DNA of 64,000 bases from Pogostemon cablin (Eukaryota > Streptophyta > Magnoliopsida > Lamiales > Lamiaceae): NCBI GenBank assembly GCA_023678885.1, contig CM043013.1, positions 10,758,791-10,822,790 of the forward strand, written 5' to 3'. A model generated the notes under the pieces. It worked only from the letters and a program-made list of their open reading frames with translations, had not been told where the DNA came from and searched no databases. This document shows positions 30,931-42,780 of this stretch, piece after piece (positions within the stretch are counted from its first letter, which is position 1; each line of letters begins with the position of its first letter). Position numbers and translations under genes: made by a program.

Positions 30931-32100
30931 ATTAAGCAAGAGAACATGGTTCTTCCTATCTCTTTCAATGTTCATGCCAAGAAGCCTTTTAGCATCTCCA
31001 AGATCTTTCATATCAAAGTTATCACATAGACTCTTTTGAACATGCTCAACATATTTAAGATTAGGGCTAACAATTAGCATATCATCCACATAAATGAGCA
31101 GAAAAACAGGAATAGAAGTATCAATTTTGAAGTAAAGACAATTATCATGCAAACTTCTCTTAAACTTCAAAGATGGCATGCACTGATCAAACTTCTTATT
31201 CCACTGTCTAGGAGACTGTTTCAAGCCATATAAGAATTTTTTTCAACAGACACACATGATCAGAATTTTTGGGGTCCACAAAGCCCTCAGGTTGTTTCAT
31301 GAAAATCTTTTTGTCTAAATCACCATTAAAAAAGTAGTTTTGACATCCATTTGCTTTAATTCCTAATTAAAGTGAGCAACTAATGCAAGCATAATGCGGA
31401 CAGTGGTGAATTTAACAACAAGAGCAAAAATTTCATTATAATCGACCCTTTCCTTTTGAGTAAAACATTTTGCCACCAATCTAGCTTTAAATCTAACATT
31501 TTCAAGCTCATGTTTCACTTTGAAAAGCCACTTGCAATCAACAACAGAGCAATGAGCGGGTTTTGGAACCAAAATCCAAGTTTTGTTAACATGCAATGAG
31601 TTCATTTCATCTTTCATAGCATTTAACTATTTCACAAAGTTGTCAGATTTTAAAGCCTCTTGATAGATTTTAAGTTCATTATCAATACTTTCAAATGCAT
31701 TAAAAGTATGAGTATCAATATGAAAATCATCATACCTAGCAGGTATCTTAATATTCCTCCTAGGTCTATCCCTAGGCAACACATAGTCATCATCTTCAGG
31801 AATATCATGCACATTTTCATCATTGATAGCAGGTTCATTGATAACAAGTTCTTGATCAATAGCAGTGTCAGGTAAATTTTCAGCATCAGATAACAAGGGA
31901 GAAAACTCCACCTCACTAGAAGAAGTGGTAGGATCATGTAAAGGCACAACATCAAGCAAATGAGCAGATAAGCAAGGAAATTCAGATTCATTGAAGATCA
32001 CATCCCAACTAATCACAATTTTGAAACCATTCAGAAAATTCCCACAGCCTATAGCCTTTAACACCCTCAGGGTAACCAAGAAAAATACATTTTTTACTCC
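30931..32100 (-). pseudogene. Copia integrase-RT linker and RT, minus strand
   Basis: RT parts: KTWILVP (31592), 'CKWLFKVKHELENVRFKARLVAKCFTQKE', 'RQWNKKFDQC', catalytic YVDDMLIV (31077-31100), then 'DMKDLGDAKRLLGMNIERD'. The linker at 31627-32079 is acidic (DDDYVLPRDRPRRN). Frame changes or stops lie near 31360, 31620 and 31230. RT is thus complete in outline but non-functional. Confidence 0.87.
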
Positions 32101-33250
32101 TTGGATCTAATTTATCATGTTTCTGATGCACAAATACAGCACAGCCAAATACTCGTAGCACAGAATAGTCAATACTTTTACCAAAAACACATTGTCATGG
32201 CATTTACCCTTTAAAGGCACAGAGGGGGATCTGTTAATAAAAAACGCAGCAGTTATAACAGCCTCACCCCAAAACTTTTCAGAAAGCCCAGAAGACACTA
32301 ACATACTCCTCACCCTTTCTAACAAAGTCCTATTCATCCTTTCAGCAACCCCATTTTGTTGGGGAGTGTAAGGAACGGACTTGTGCCTCACAATACCAGA
32401 ACTAGTACATAACTTATCCATAGTATTATTACAAAATTCCAACCCATTATCTGTACGAAGACACTTAATCTTTTTACCCATCTGATTTTCAATTAAAGTT
32501 TACCAGTTTTTAAACTTATCAAAAACCTCAGATTTGTTTTCCAACAAAATCACCCGCACTTTTCTTGAAAAATCATCAATAATAGACAAGAAATACATTT
32601 TTCCACCTTAAGTGGGGCTCACTAGAAGGGCCCCAAACATCAGCATGTAAATACTCAAGGATATCATTGCATGAGAAGGTTTTAGGATATAGGGAAACAT
32701 GAAATTTCACTTTAGCATGTTTGCCTTGCACACAAGAGTCACAGAAAGGAATGCAAGTAAGCTTATCACTACTAAATGAACCAGCTTTATGCAGCAAATC
32801 AAGACCTTTACCACTCATGTGACCTAACCTCTGATGTCAAATGCCAGTTTTATCTTCTTTAACATGATTAGCAGAATGATGCATGGCAGATTTGGCACAA
32901 CAAACATACAAGTTGTTCCATTTTTCAGCATTAAAAACAGTTTCAGATCCATTAAGAATACACATAGTTCCACTTCTCCACCTACCCTCTAAACCCTCAT
33001 CCTCCAATGCAGCACATGAAATCAGGTTATTACATAAATCAGGGACATGTCTCACATTCTTCAAAGTAAACACATAGCCAGTTTGAAAATGCAAGCATAT
33101 ATCACCCACACCAAGCACATCACACTTCTTCTCATTAGCCATAGAAATAGTACCATGAGAGACAGTTTTGTATGTAGAGAAAAGATGTTAAACGGAGTCA
33201 TATGAAATGTACAACCAGAATCCACAAGCTATTCATTATTACATAAAGAT
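32101..33250 (-). pseudogene. Copia protease and integrase, minus strand
   Basis: Integrase: the GAG-pre-integrase motif region (MSGKGLDLLHKAG.., 32818), 'CDSCVQGKHAKVKF' of the zinc part, 'LRTDNGLEF' with the catalytic Asp (32460), 'YTPQQNGVAERMNRTLLE' (the Glu region), 'WGEAVITAAFFINR'. Upstream, 'LKNVRHVPDLCNNLIS' is the protease-to-integrase region. The frame breaks at about 32500-32570 and 32830. Confidence 0.87.
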
Positions 33251-34119
33251 GAATGCACAAAATTCACAGAACAATTTTCAGAGACAGTAAAAACATCACC
33301 ATAATTCACATAATCAGTCGCAACATTTGCATGATCATCAGGTTTATTCTTCTTGGGGTGGGGGCACTTATTAGCGTAATGGCCACGTTCATGAGAATTA
33401 TAACACTTTCTATTCTTGGTCTTATCAGAAGAGCTCTGGTTATTCTGGTCTTTCTTGTCATCATAACCTTGTTCTTATTCTTGTTTTTATTCTTATTTTT
33501 ATTGTTAGGCTTAGCCTTAACATGCATGACCTCACCAGAATTTCTAACATTCCCATTTTGTTTTAAATCATGTTCTTTACTCTTAAGACCATTTACCATA
33601 ACATCAAGAGAGATATCATCACGCCCATACTTAAAAGAATATTTGACATCATTATATGTTTCAGGTATAGCATTTAAAAGCACAATGGAAGAATAGTCAT
33701 CAATATGCTTGTCACCAGTCTGTTTAATATCCTGAATAAGCTTAGCAAACACATCAAAATTCTCTTCAATATCTTTGTTTAAATCCAGTTTAAAACGAAA
33801 GAACTTTTCGAGTAGAAACAGTTTACTAGGCAAAGAAGTTTCAGTGTATAACTCACCCAACTTATCCCAAAGTTTTTTAGCAGAGTCATGCACACCAACC
33901 TTTCTAATCACAGAATCAGATAAATTCAGGATAATTGAAGACAACACAAGTTCATTCATTTTAGCCTTTTTCACATCAATTTCCTCCTTGTCATAGGTGT
34001 GATCTACAGCTTTAAAGTACCCATTGTTGGATAAGGATGCACTTTATTTTTTGTTTCCAGATGGTGAAGTCTCCCTTTCCAGTAAAAGGGACTTGTCCAA
34101 CCGAAGATGGAGAAGCCAT
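33251..34119 (-). pseudogene. Copia gag, minus strand
   Basis: The start ATG at 34119 opens MASPSSVGQVPFTGKGDF, a usual plant copia gag opening. One frame break falls near 34000, then UBN2-type gag ('LWDKLGELYTETSLPSKLFLLEKFF', 'VLLNAIPETYNDVK'). An (Asn-Lys)n run at about 33470-33510 is followed by a shift into a zinc-knuckle remnant (CYNSHERGHYANKCP in another frame, where the second Cys reads Ser). Confidence 0.82.
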
Positions 34120-34887
34120 GGTATTCAAAAGCTATGTAGAACACACTTAAAGAAAAATCACAGAAAAAATAAACAATCTGCCACACACAGACGGGCTGAG
34201 GATATCCCAGTTCGCAAGATGATTAATCGAATGCGCAGGGGTTCACTCAGGGTCTGAAGATAACTCTAATCACACACAAAGCGAGTAAAGGAGACAAATA
34301 AGGCAGAAAAATCAGATTGTATAGCAGCGGAAGAAAAGCCTAGAAATGAGATTCACTGAAGCAAAAAATCAAATAAGATCACACAGAAGACCAGCCGCCT
34401 CAAGCATCACAGATCCTAAAAGACTAACAGCACAGAATCCCAATCATATAGTCACAATCAGTGACACTAGTTTGCTGAAATAAAAGAGGGAACAAGCCAA
34501 TTAACCAGAGTAGGATTTCGGATGAAATCTCAATAACACCTCCAGAACACACCGGAGCCACTTGAGCAAAGGCTCAGAATGGCCAAGAACAAATACTACA
34601 AGCCACCTAATTCCCGTTAAACAAGTTTAACGGGGATGGATCCCTCGTAGACGACGGGCTGCAACACGTTTAGCACACTTGCACGTACCACCAATGGCTA
34701 CCAAGCACCGTAGATAAGAACTAAAAAACAAAATCAAAAGTTCAAGTCAGTTTCAAATCTAACAGGATTTAAGAAGACTGATTTCAAAAAACGTAAATAG
34801 ATTAAATGAAAAAAGAAGTGAGAAATAGACTTCCCTGAATCAGCAGTACGAAGAACCAGAACCAGAGCTAGCGTGAGGCGACCGACC
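34120..34887 (-). other. Copia 5' untranslated region
   Basis: Non-coding sequence between the primer-binding site and gag. No frames of note. Confidence 0.5.
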
Positions 34888-34900
34888 GGCTCTGATACCA
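34888..34900 (-). other. Copia primer-binding site (tRNA-Met)
   Basis: The minus strand reads TGGTATCAGAGCC one base after the LTR end, the initiator tRNA-Met complement typical of copia elements. Confidence 0.88.
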
Positions 34901-34901
34901 C

Positions 34902-35328
34902 TGTTGGATATCTCGGCCGTCGACATGTCGGAGGTGACGATGGTGCTCAGATATCCTGAGGTTTTGGCTCACAAGAAGAACCGATAAAACACAGTGACAA
35001 CGAGGAAGAATCCACGGAAGATTCACACCAATAACCCACCGAAGGAACACTATCAATAACTCTCTAAACTCTCAATTTTATCTTTCTGGAAAGTGAGGGT
35101 GAATGACCCATTTATACCATAGCCGAGCCATCACCAGAAAGGAAAGATTAATCTTTTCTTCCATAACAACAGCGGTGGAATTAGAGAGGGAAGAGAAGAG
35201 AATAAGAGGAGTGTTCAATTAAGACAAAGGAGGGTTAGACCAGGTTTAATAAAAACGGCCCATACCCAAGAGGAGAAAGAGGGCCAGCAGATTTGGGCCA
35301 CAAAAATAGGGCCTAATAAGGCCCAACA
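34902..35328 (-). repeat. Copia 5' LTR
   Basis: 427 bp with inverted ends TGTTGG and CCAACA; the primer-binding site is adjacent. Just outside lies ATATC (35329-35333), followed by LINE sequence. The same LTR is not found at the other end of the element, and ATATC is not repeated there. Confidence 0.88.
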
Positions 35329-36250
35329 ATATCCACTTTGATCATCATTCTAGGGGAAATCTTGCCACATTGCCATTCATAATGTCGAACAATCTCCTGA
35401 GCTAAAAGAGTGCAATCTCTAATCTGACGATCTTTAATAAAACCAAAATTGGTAGGACCAACCAATATCGTCATCAGGGAACTCATGTGATTTGCCATGA
35501 TCTTGGAGATAACCTTATAGATCACATTACAACAAGAGATAGGACGGAAATCTCTCACCGTAGGCTCATGCTTCTTCTTGGGGATGATAGTCACAAAGGT
35601 AGCATTCAACTGCTTTATGAGCTCCCCCGCAGAAAAGAACTCCCTGATAGCTTCACAAACACTGGTACTAACCACAATCCAAGCTTTCTTGAAGAAGTCA
35701 GCAGTGTATCCATCCAGCCCCGGCGATTTATCACCATCCATATTCCACACAACATTACGAATTTTTTCATCAGAAATAGGAGCGATCAATGCCCTTTGTT
35801 GCTCAACACTCATGGAATATCTAACATGGAAAATAACCGAAGCAACTTCTAATCTGCCCTGTTTTTCAGTTCCCAAAAGGTTCTGATAAAAGCTTAGAAA
35901 TTCAGCTGTCATCTCTTGTCTAGAAGAGGTGGGCCCTCTTGAAGTAAAGATTTTAGAAATTTCATTTCTCATGGAAGCTTTACGAATGATACTATGGAAA
36001 TACTTGCTATTTCTGTCTTGATTTTTGATATATTTGTTTTTCGCTACTTGGGCGAAAAACGACGCATCTGCTTTGCTCAAAACATCCAGCTTTTTAACAG
36101 CCCATTTCATGATTTCCCATCTATCCCACATTACCGGGAGAATCATGACAAAGTTTCTGGAGGGTTGCTACTTCCTGATGGAAGTAGTCCAAACATTCTG
36201 GACTGTAGAGAGGAAATTTTCATGCTCTGACCACATATTATAATATCGGA
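35329..36250 (-). pseudogene. LINE ORF2 reverse transcriptase, N-terminal part
   Basis: Open minus frame 36146-35313: 'KYFHSIIRKASMRNEI', 'SPGLDGYTADFFKKAW' (domain 1), 'FVTIIPKKKHEPTVRDFRPISCCNVIYKVISKIMA', 'FIKDRQIRDCTLLAQEIV', 'MMIKVDI'. The catalytic YADD part is missing, because the copia LTR interrupts the gene right after VDI at 35329. L1-type plant LINE. Upstream the EN-RT linker (to about 36250) is in other frames. Confidence 0.88.
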
Positions 36251-36660
36251 AAGGCCTAGCCTCAAGGGGAAAAAAAGGTAATACTAGGTGAGTGATCAGA
36301 ATACGCACCTGGTTCAATAAAATCAGCTTCCACTTTTCAATTTACACGGCCCCACTCAGAGTTGATAAGAAGACGATCCAGCTTACACCAGATCGTGCCA
36401 TTAGACCATGTATAGAACAATCCTGTGAAAGGGGCATCTGTGAGATTAAGGGTTGCACAGGCATTCTCCATATCAGTTAAATGCCATAAGCTGGAAGAGG
36501 AGGAATCATTAGAACGATCAGCTATAGAAAGAACAACATTGAAGTCTCCCATTACAATCCATGGAAGGGAAGTCGAAGCTTGAACGGCTCCAAGATATTC
36601 CACTTGTGCACTAGGTGGACCTCTCAACCCACGAACATTCCAAGTCATGCATCTCATTTA
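36251..36660 (-). pseudogene. LINE endonuclease with internal deletion
   Basis: The minus frame 36657-36337 starts 'MRCMTWNVRGLRG', the apurinic-type endonuclease opening. It jumps directly to 'LPWIVMGDFNVVLS', skipping about 100 residues that include the catalytic Glu region, and continues 'LNLTDAPFTGLFYTWSNG'. The deletion inactivates target nicking. Confidence 0.78.
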
Positions 36661-37530
36661 CCAACTTTGGAAAGTGGTTGCTTGCCCACTAACATCTATT
36701 TTGCTCCGTCCTCAATCTCCTGCTGTGTCCAGAGACCCGCTGGAATAAGAGCCTGTCTGAAATCAGATGGAGAATTCACATTGCACGTTGTATCCCCTGC
36801 TTCCACTTCCCTTACAGCGTTAGGAATAAGATCCATCCCATCATCAGTGATGTTCACGAGAGTAACATACCTTCTTGAATTCACAACACTATCCTGCTTC
36901 ATAAGATCATCTGATTTTTTATTAGGCTCAACCTCTTTAGGAGGCACCACAGAATTGACAACCACTAGGCCGCCAGATCGGACTTGAAAAAAACCACCAG
37001 TATTTTTCTTATCCTCTTCAACATCCATACGACAATTGTCACTCGAATTCTTCTTACAATTCTCAGCCCCATGACCTATGGTCGACATAATGAACAGAAG
37101 GAGGGAGCAAATTTAAATACAGCCTTTTGAGAAAAATCCCCCTGATTAGTCTCTACTTGGACCTCATTGACAAGAGGGAGAGCTAGATCAACCTCCACCA
37201 TAAGTCTCGCATAAGAGGTGCAGATCCTAGATGCTGTACCAACATCAAGTTGGAGGGGAACTCCGACTCTTGAAGCGATAGCACTAATATGCTCAGGAGA
37301 CCAATACTCTAGATGAAGAGAAAGTAACCGCACCCAAACCGGAATCTTAGAAATACCCACGTCATTAAACTGAAAATTTCTAGGCAATGGTTTGAGTATG
37401 AGGAAACGACCCCATACATCATACGGACCACCTTGGAGCACCTGATTTACATCATCCTGGCTTTGGAGCTTAAAAACTATCCAACCACTATCATGCATAT
37501 GAATAGTAGATTGAACTTTCCATTTTTTTT
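36661..37530 (-). pseudogene. LINE ORF1 with DUF4283 domain
   Basis: The frame 37498-37076 has 'DSGWIVFKLQSQDDVNQVLQGGPY', 'RFLILKPLPRNFQF' and 'IPVWVRLLSLHLEYWSPE', the DUF4283 RNA-binding region of plant LINE ORF1 proteins. A zinc knuckle (C-x2-C and GHGAENC) straddles a frame break near 37080. The second frame, 37088-36696, is the Lys/Asp-rich C-terminus. The N-terminus is absent, and a different repeat begins near 37538. Confidence 0.83.
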
Positions 37531-37636
37531 GATCTCATGCACCCCCAGAATTGTTAAACGAATCCCAAAAATTTATAGAATTAAAATATGATAAGGTGAG
37601 AAGACGTAAATACTCTTTTATAAATAATAAATTATA

Positions 37637-37901
37637 CTCCCTCCGTCTCATATAAGTTGACACACTTTCCTTTTTGGTTTGTCCCACTAAAGTTGACACA
37701 TTTCCTTTTTAATACATGGGACTCACACCAAAACAATTAATGTATTCTCATGTAGTCCACATATCACCTCTAATACAACTACTCACTACACATTAAATAT
37801 TATTTCTCTCACTTCACTTTACTTCACTTTACATTAAATTATTATACTCCTTAATCTCCGTGCCCAAAAAAAATATGTTAACTTCTCCGGGACGGAGGGA
37901 G
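37637..37901. mobile_element. Stowaway MITE
   Basis: 265 bp, flanked by TA (37635-37636 and 37902-37903). Ends CTCCCTCCGTCTC and GGGACGGAGGGAG. Confidence 0.92.
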
Positions 37902-39075
37902 TAATTAAATTTCTAAATGTATCTCATTTAAATTTCTAAATGCACTCCATTGTCATCAACCTTAAACTCCCTTTTGCTTCTGCATCAACATAGTATCATG
38001 GAACAAGCAAAAATAGAAAAATTCAAATACAATTAACAGCAATTGAACAACGTCATAACCAGAAATTGAAAAATTCAAATACAATTAACAGCAATTCAAC
38101 AAAATCATAATCAGAAAATGAGAAATTCAAACACAAGGAAGATGATTACAGTCCCCACTTGAAGAAAATACTTCTCCTTGGATATTCGAAGATCCCATCA
38201 CCTACTACCACACCACACCACACGAACCACCGTCCACCAACACCGCATGTTCTCTCCGCCCTTCCTACAACCGTACCACGCTGCCGTCCAACGCTGTCAT
38301 ATCTTGTCACATGTAGCCCCCATATCCCCATTCTCATCACCATTATTTTCTTCCAATCATAGCACCACCACTTCTCCTCCTCACTCACCCCTCATCTCCA
38401 CCGTCCTCTCTCTTACCGCCGCCGCCAATTTCTCCTCCCTATACACCAAACTGAACTTTATTTTGGTGCTACCTTCTCTCTCCAAGGATTTCTTAATAGG
38501 GGGATAGATACAACTGGTGGTGTCGATGAAACGGCATCCTCCATTTGCGCCACTCTCGGCTGCACCGACGTAGCATGCAGCAGTGGCGATGACGGAGCTC
38601 TTATCCTCTAGAAACTAACGGCGGTCGTATACCTGTACGCATTCAGAATCTTTTTCAATAGGCTGACTGTTACCCCGTACTTGGCATACTAATCAAGGAC
38701 GTGTTCCTCCTCTTCCCACGAGAACCTTCTGCATCAGCATAGTACCCATACTTAATTCCCAAATTTGAAAACAACCTAAACCCTAGAATTCCACCGAAGA
38801 ATGAAGAAGGAAATGACAAAGATTAGATGTTACTTATTTGACATTAATGAAGCTTGACAAAGGATAGAAGGTGTTCATCCCTCTCCTTTCTCTTCTGAAT
38901 CGTCGTGGCAGAACACACCAGCGCCATTCCTCTTCTCGCCGTTCCTCTTTTCTATTTTATAAGTTAACGATTTTTTTTTTTGTTATTAATTAGTTTTTTT
39001 TCTTAATTTGGATATAACTAATTAAAAGGGTAAGATTGTCTTTGTATGAGGTGTATTTAGTAATTTAAATATGTA

Positions 39076-39355
39076 CTCCCTCCGTCCCAAACTTATTTTC
39101 ACACTTTTCGTTTTCGTCCGTCCCACAATTATCTTCACCACCCAAAAAAAAAATTCACATTATCCAACAACCTTAAAAGTTATATTAATTTCAAAAATAT
39201 CACTCACATCAAACACACCTAACATACTTTATAATTTATTTATTACCTAAAAATGCCACAATACCCCTCAAAAGTCAATAAAGTTGGTTAAAAAGTAATT
39301 TTTCTTAAACTTCGTATTTATAGTGTCGGCGAACATAAGTTCGGGATGGAGGGAG
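39076..39355. mobile_element. Stowaway MITE
   Basis: 280 bp, flanked by TA (39074-39075 and 39356-39357). Ends CTCCCTCCGTCCC and GGGATGGAGGGAG. Its interior matches 28020-28301 and 50524-51072. Confidence 0.92.
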
Positions 39356-39770
39356 TAAGCTTTAATTTTAGTAGGGTACGTTTAGTAATTGGGATTCATA
39401 TAACAATTTCGGGGTGCAAATAGCCACCCCTAAAATAAATTATAAATATCTTATATGTGTTAGATAAAAAATAAATTTGTAATTAAAATGTAATTTTTAA
39501 GATAATGATGAAATTTAATGTATAACATATAGAACGGAAAGTATGAAATTTAATTGATTGATTAGGAGTATAATATTTAAGTAAAATATTAAAATACTAT
39601 AATTGTCCAGCTATATACTCTTCGATCCTAGTGGTTAGGGATGGATTAACTCGGACACAGATCAAACACAGACGTTTGCTAATCATCAACCAAACTCAAC
39701 ATAACTTATTTAAAGTAAGAGGTAGTAGTTCCCGCCCAGATATTTAAAAAAAAATTGGTGCGTTGATTAC

Positions 39771-39978
39771 AAGGGAAAATCCCAAAATGTCCCTAAATGA
39801 CAAAGAAGACCTTGATTCAATTGTGACACGATACTAACTTTTGAAAAAGTCATTATTGAGTTAACTTTTTTACTTAACTCAATATATGTACTTTGATTTT
39901 TTTACAAAAAAGTTAATATCGTATCACAATCGAGTCAAGGTCTTCTTTGTCATTTAGGGCATTTTGGAATTTTCCCTT
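39771..39978. mobile_element. Hairpin MITE
   Basis: 208 bp, almost fully self-complementary: arms of about 70 bp (aagggaaaatcccaaaatg.. and ..cattttggaattttccctt) share the block 'aaatgacaaagaagacctt'. The loop is AT-rich. No clear target duplication. Confidence 0.75.
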
Positions 39979-40634
39979 ATAATCATTGCATAAAAAAAAT
40001 TTTAAAGGCCCCGGCTATTCGCACACTTCGGTTTACTTTATATATACACCCAATTATATCTACACACAGAAATGATATATACACACACTAGGAAAATACT
40101 AAATTATCCTTATCGAAATACACCATATACACAATCTCTTCCCTCCCACAATCCCACATTTAATCTAAACATTAAATCATACACCCACTCCACTTTGCAC
40201 ACACTTGCCACTTCACTTCTCACGTTTGAAACTAAGAAAAAAAAAAGGGAAAGAAGTGAAGAGAAGAAGGGAGGAAGAGTTTCAAATATTAGGGAAATTG
40301 GACATTAATTAAAATATGTAAATCACTCAAATTAGTATTAAATTTTACATATTCACGAGAAATCCCTAAGATTTGTAATGAAACTAACAATGAAACCAAA
40401 TACTTGAGGAAATCGTCATTAAAAGCACTATTTGTCGAAAATCGACTAGTGTCGGCCCTAGTCTATCGGCATTGAAGGTTTGTTCGAACACGCATGGTCA
40501 AAATTTGAGTTGCTCGTCGGCCAAATCCGTTGACAGCTTATGAAGCTGTTCGTCCATTCATGGTCAGTTGGAAGGGGAAATTTCGACCACTTACCATCGA
40601 ACAGAAGCTACTTCAGCGTCCATTTCTCATCGAA

Positions 40635-40803
40635 CATACCGCTGGAATAATTGCAACCACTTTCGGGATGACGAATCTGGTGGCTCGTCCCTTCGATGGT
40701 TTTGCATTCGATTACGCAACCAGGATATTCAGGATGCAGGGTAGGCTGTGGACACTCTGGATATTACAATCAATGGGAGGACTCTTCTGGGGTAAGGCTT
40801 TGT
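40635..40803 (+). pseudogene. NRT2 high-affinity nitrate transporter fragment
   Basis: The plus frame reads HTAGIIATTFGMTNLVARP, then 'FRMQGRLWTLWILQSMGGLF'. This matches the conserved segment of plant NRT2 major-facilitator nitrate transporters (AGIIAA.FG..N...RP, GMRGRLW..WI.Q..GG), which import nitrate at the plasma membrane with NAR2 as partner; it is closest in memory to NRT2.5-like proteins. Only about 56 of roughly 510 residues remain. Homology stops at a GGTAAG, a possible splice donor. The 35 codons before it are not NRT2-like, so the ORF from 40530 is a chimera. Confidence 0.82.
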
Positions 40804-40981
40804 TATCTTGAGTACAACTTCCATGGATTAGGCCCGCTGTAGTAGCTTTTCATGTCGCCTTCGCCAACAATGGCAGCCTTGTCCAAGAATCTCCAAGTTG
40901 GACTCCATTAGTTTCAAAACTAATTATTTCATATACATACATGGTTTTGGGTGTAGTGTGTTGTGGTTATGTGATAACCAA

Positions 40982-41182
40982 CCTGAACTGGTCGGTGTGG
41001 CGGATTCTTGCAGGCTCTGGGGTGTCCTCGTACAGCATCTCGACATCATAAGGAAGGCACGTATTTCGTTTCCTCATGGCTGCTGCAATGACCTGGAAAA
41101 TCTGAACCATTGGGCTACCTAAGCTCTTCTTATATCTGTATCTTTTGGTTCCGGAAGAGAAGATGACTATGGCAATTAGCAT
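40982..41182 (-). pseudogene. NPF (NRT1/PTR) transporter exon fragment
   Basis: The minus strand reads 'AIVIFSSGTKRYRYKKSLGSPMVQIFQVIAAAMRKRN', then 'YDVEMLYEDTPEPARIRHTDQFR'. This is the conserved middle of plant NPF proton-coupled nitrate/peptide transporters (GSP..QIFQVIVAA..KR, HT.QFR.LDKAA). The frame leaves homology exactly at CAGTTCAG/GTTGGT, a good splice donor; NPF genes often have an intron there. So a genomic exon with the start of its intron was captured. It is about 67 residues of some 590 and lies opposite in strand to the NRT2 piece. Confidence 0.8.
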
Positions 41183-41393
41183 GGAGATAGAATAATATTT
41201 TAGGTGTGTGTATGTTTGAGTGTGGGGCAGCATGTTAGAGTGTTTGGTGTGTGTGTGTTTGTATTTATTATTTTAGGAATAATATTGTAATAAGTGTATG
41301 TATTCCAAAGGGATAATTTAGTATATATATTTATTAATTTAAAATTCAAATAGGTGTATGGAAGTAAAACAGTGTGTGCGAATAGTTGCGGCC

Positions 41394-42420
41394 TTTTTTA
41401 AAATCTGAACGGTCACTATACAATTTCACCCAACTTATTTTATTTCACTGTCAAAAGCACATACAAATTCAATGAAGTTCAAAATATAAGTGATTCTGAA
41501 AAATTTCAAGTGGATGGATTTAAACAAAATTTTCAGTAGTCCATAATCACAGACCGTCTATATTTCTCTCAGCCAATTCTCCATCAGAAAACTCATAAAG
41601 AAAACTCATACAGTGGCATAACGGCAGTTGAGACGTTTTTGGAGAATCGGAGTGACGGTGAAAGGTGGAAGGAGTAAGATGAGAGAGATAAGGGGGAGAG
41701 AGATGCATATTTGGTTTTGCATTATATGTTTGAAAGAGAGAGAATCCGCAAATTAATAATTGACCCATTTAGGTTATAGAAGATTCGGTTCTATATTTAA
41801 TTCTATAGGACATGAGCTACTGGAGTGGTTCTCTCACGGTCCACCTTAACGAGTATCATATGCTTTTTGCATGTAGATTAAAGTATTATTATTTGACTTA
41901 CATTACTTAGTTAAATAAGTAGAGTATGGTGAGTCATGAGTGGACCCTATTTTTTCTAAAGGGAAAATGATATCCTTTGAAACACCAAAAAAAATGCAAA
42001 ATGTTATCCTTTGGGATGGACAGAGGGAGTATAAAATACAGGGAGAAAATAAAAATAATCAATTTTCAAGTGTTGGAATCAATACCACCATCACAAATAA
42101 CTTTCAATCATTTTCAACACATTTACATTGTAGAAACCAAAATATATACCCCCAATTAAAAGTCTCAACCCTAAGTTCACGATTCACCTAACCAAGAATT
42201 TATTTGTTTCATTTCTTCCCAGGTTGTGGGAAAGACGACGGAGGTGACCGTAGGAATAACATGAATGTAGGCCGAACAAGAAATTGGGTAAAATTGTTAC
42301 GTCAGTGAAGGAACCTCGATGCATTTACATGGTTTTAATAACTGAAAATCGTCAAGTGATTAGAAAATGAAGAAGCTTGTATGACTGTTTCTCTTTTGAT
42401 TTATACAGTGATTGTGGGGA
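41394..42420. other. Non-coding interval with a truncated Stowaway end
   Basis: 41865-42029 resembles the right part of the MITE at 47026-47228 and ends 'ggacagagggagta'; the left end is missing. The rest has no gene. Confidence 0.45.
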
Positions 42421-42437
42421 CACTACAAGAAACTGTC

Positions 42438-42780
42438 TGATTACCGACGGAAAATTCCATCGGTAAACAATGAAAAATTCGTCGCTAACTTACTTATCGA
42501 CAGATTACCGACGGAAATGAATTTGTCGCGAAAACCTGCGTCGGTAATTTTTTAGCGACTGAATTTTAAATCCATCGGTAATTACCGACGGAATTTTTCG
42601 TCAGTAAAAAAAGATATCCGTCGGTAATCAAACAATACAAATTCGTCGGAAAGGATAATATAGCGATGAATTTACCGATGAATTTTTCCGTCGGTAAATT
42701 AGCGACGGAAAAATCCGTCGGTAAATTATGTATATTTAAAAAAAAAATTAAATTTGACGACAAAATTTTTCGTCGGTAAT
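42438..42780. repeat. CACTA left subterminal repeats
   Basis: Around ten copies of TTACCGACGGA or its complement, some degenerate (TCGTCGGTAA, CATCGGTAA). Confidence 0.88.

Larger units (their letters stand above)
37538..39431. mobile_element. Possible non-autonomous DNA element with diverged inverted ends
   Basis: The left end 'tgcacccccagaattgttaa' pairs with the reverse complement of the right end ('tgcaccccgaaattgttata..gaatccc'). No target duplication is clear. The interior holds two Stowaway MITEs and a low-complexity Ser/Thr/Pro-coding stretch (38159-38507) with no motif. Confidence 0.35.
40007..41393. mobile_element. Pack-MULE-like element carrying transporter gene fragments
   Basis: 1,387 bp. 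The terminal inverted repeats of about 40 bp are GGCC..CTATTCGCACAC at the left and its complement at the right (..gtgtgtgcgaatagttgcggcc). Flanks of 9 bp are AATTTTAAA and TTTTTTAAA (7 of 9 identical), the right length for a Mutator-type duplication. No transposase is present. The interior carries an NRT2 exon piece on the plus strand and an NPF exon piece on the minus strand. Gene capture between Mutator-like ends is the Pack-MULE pattern. Confidence 0.7.

Noticed and set aside
33470..33515. Asn-Lys repeat as a functional domain
   Set aside because: It is a short expansion in copia gag, immediately followed by a frameshift.
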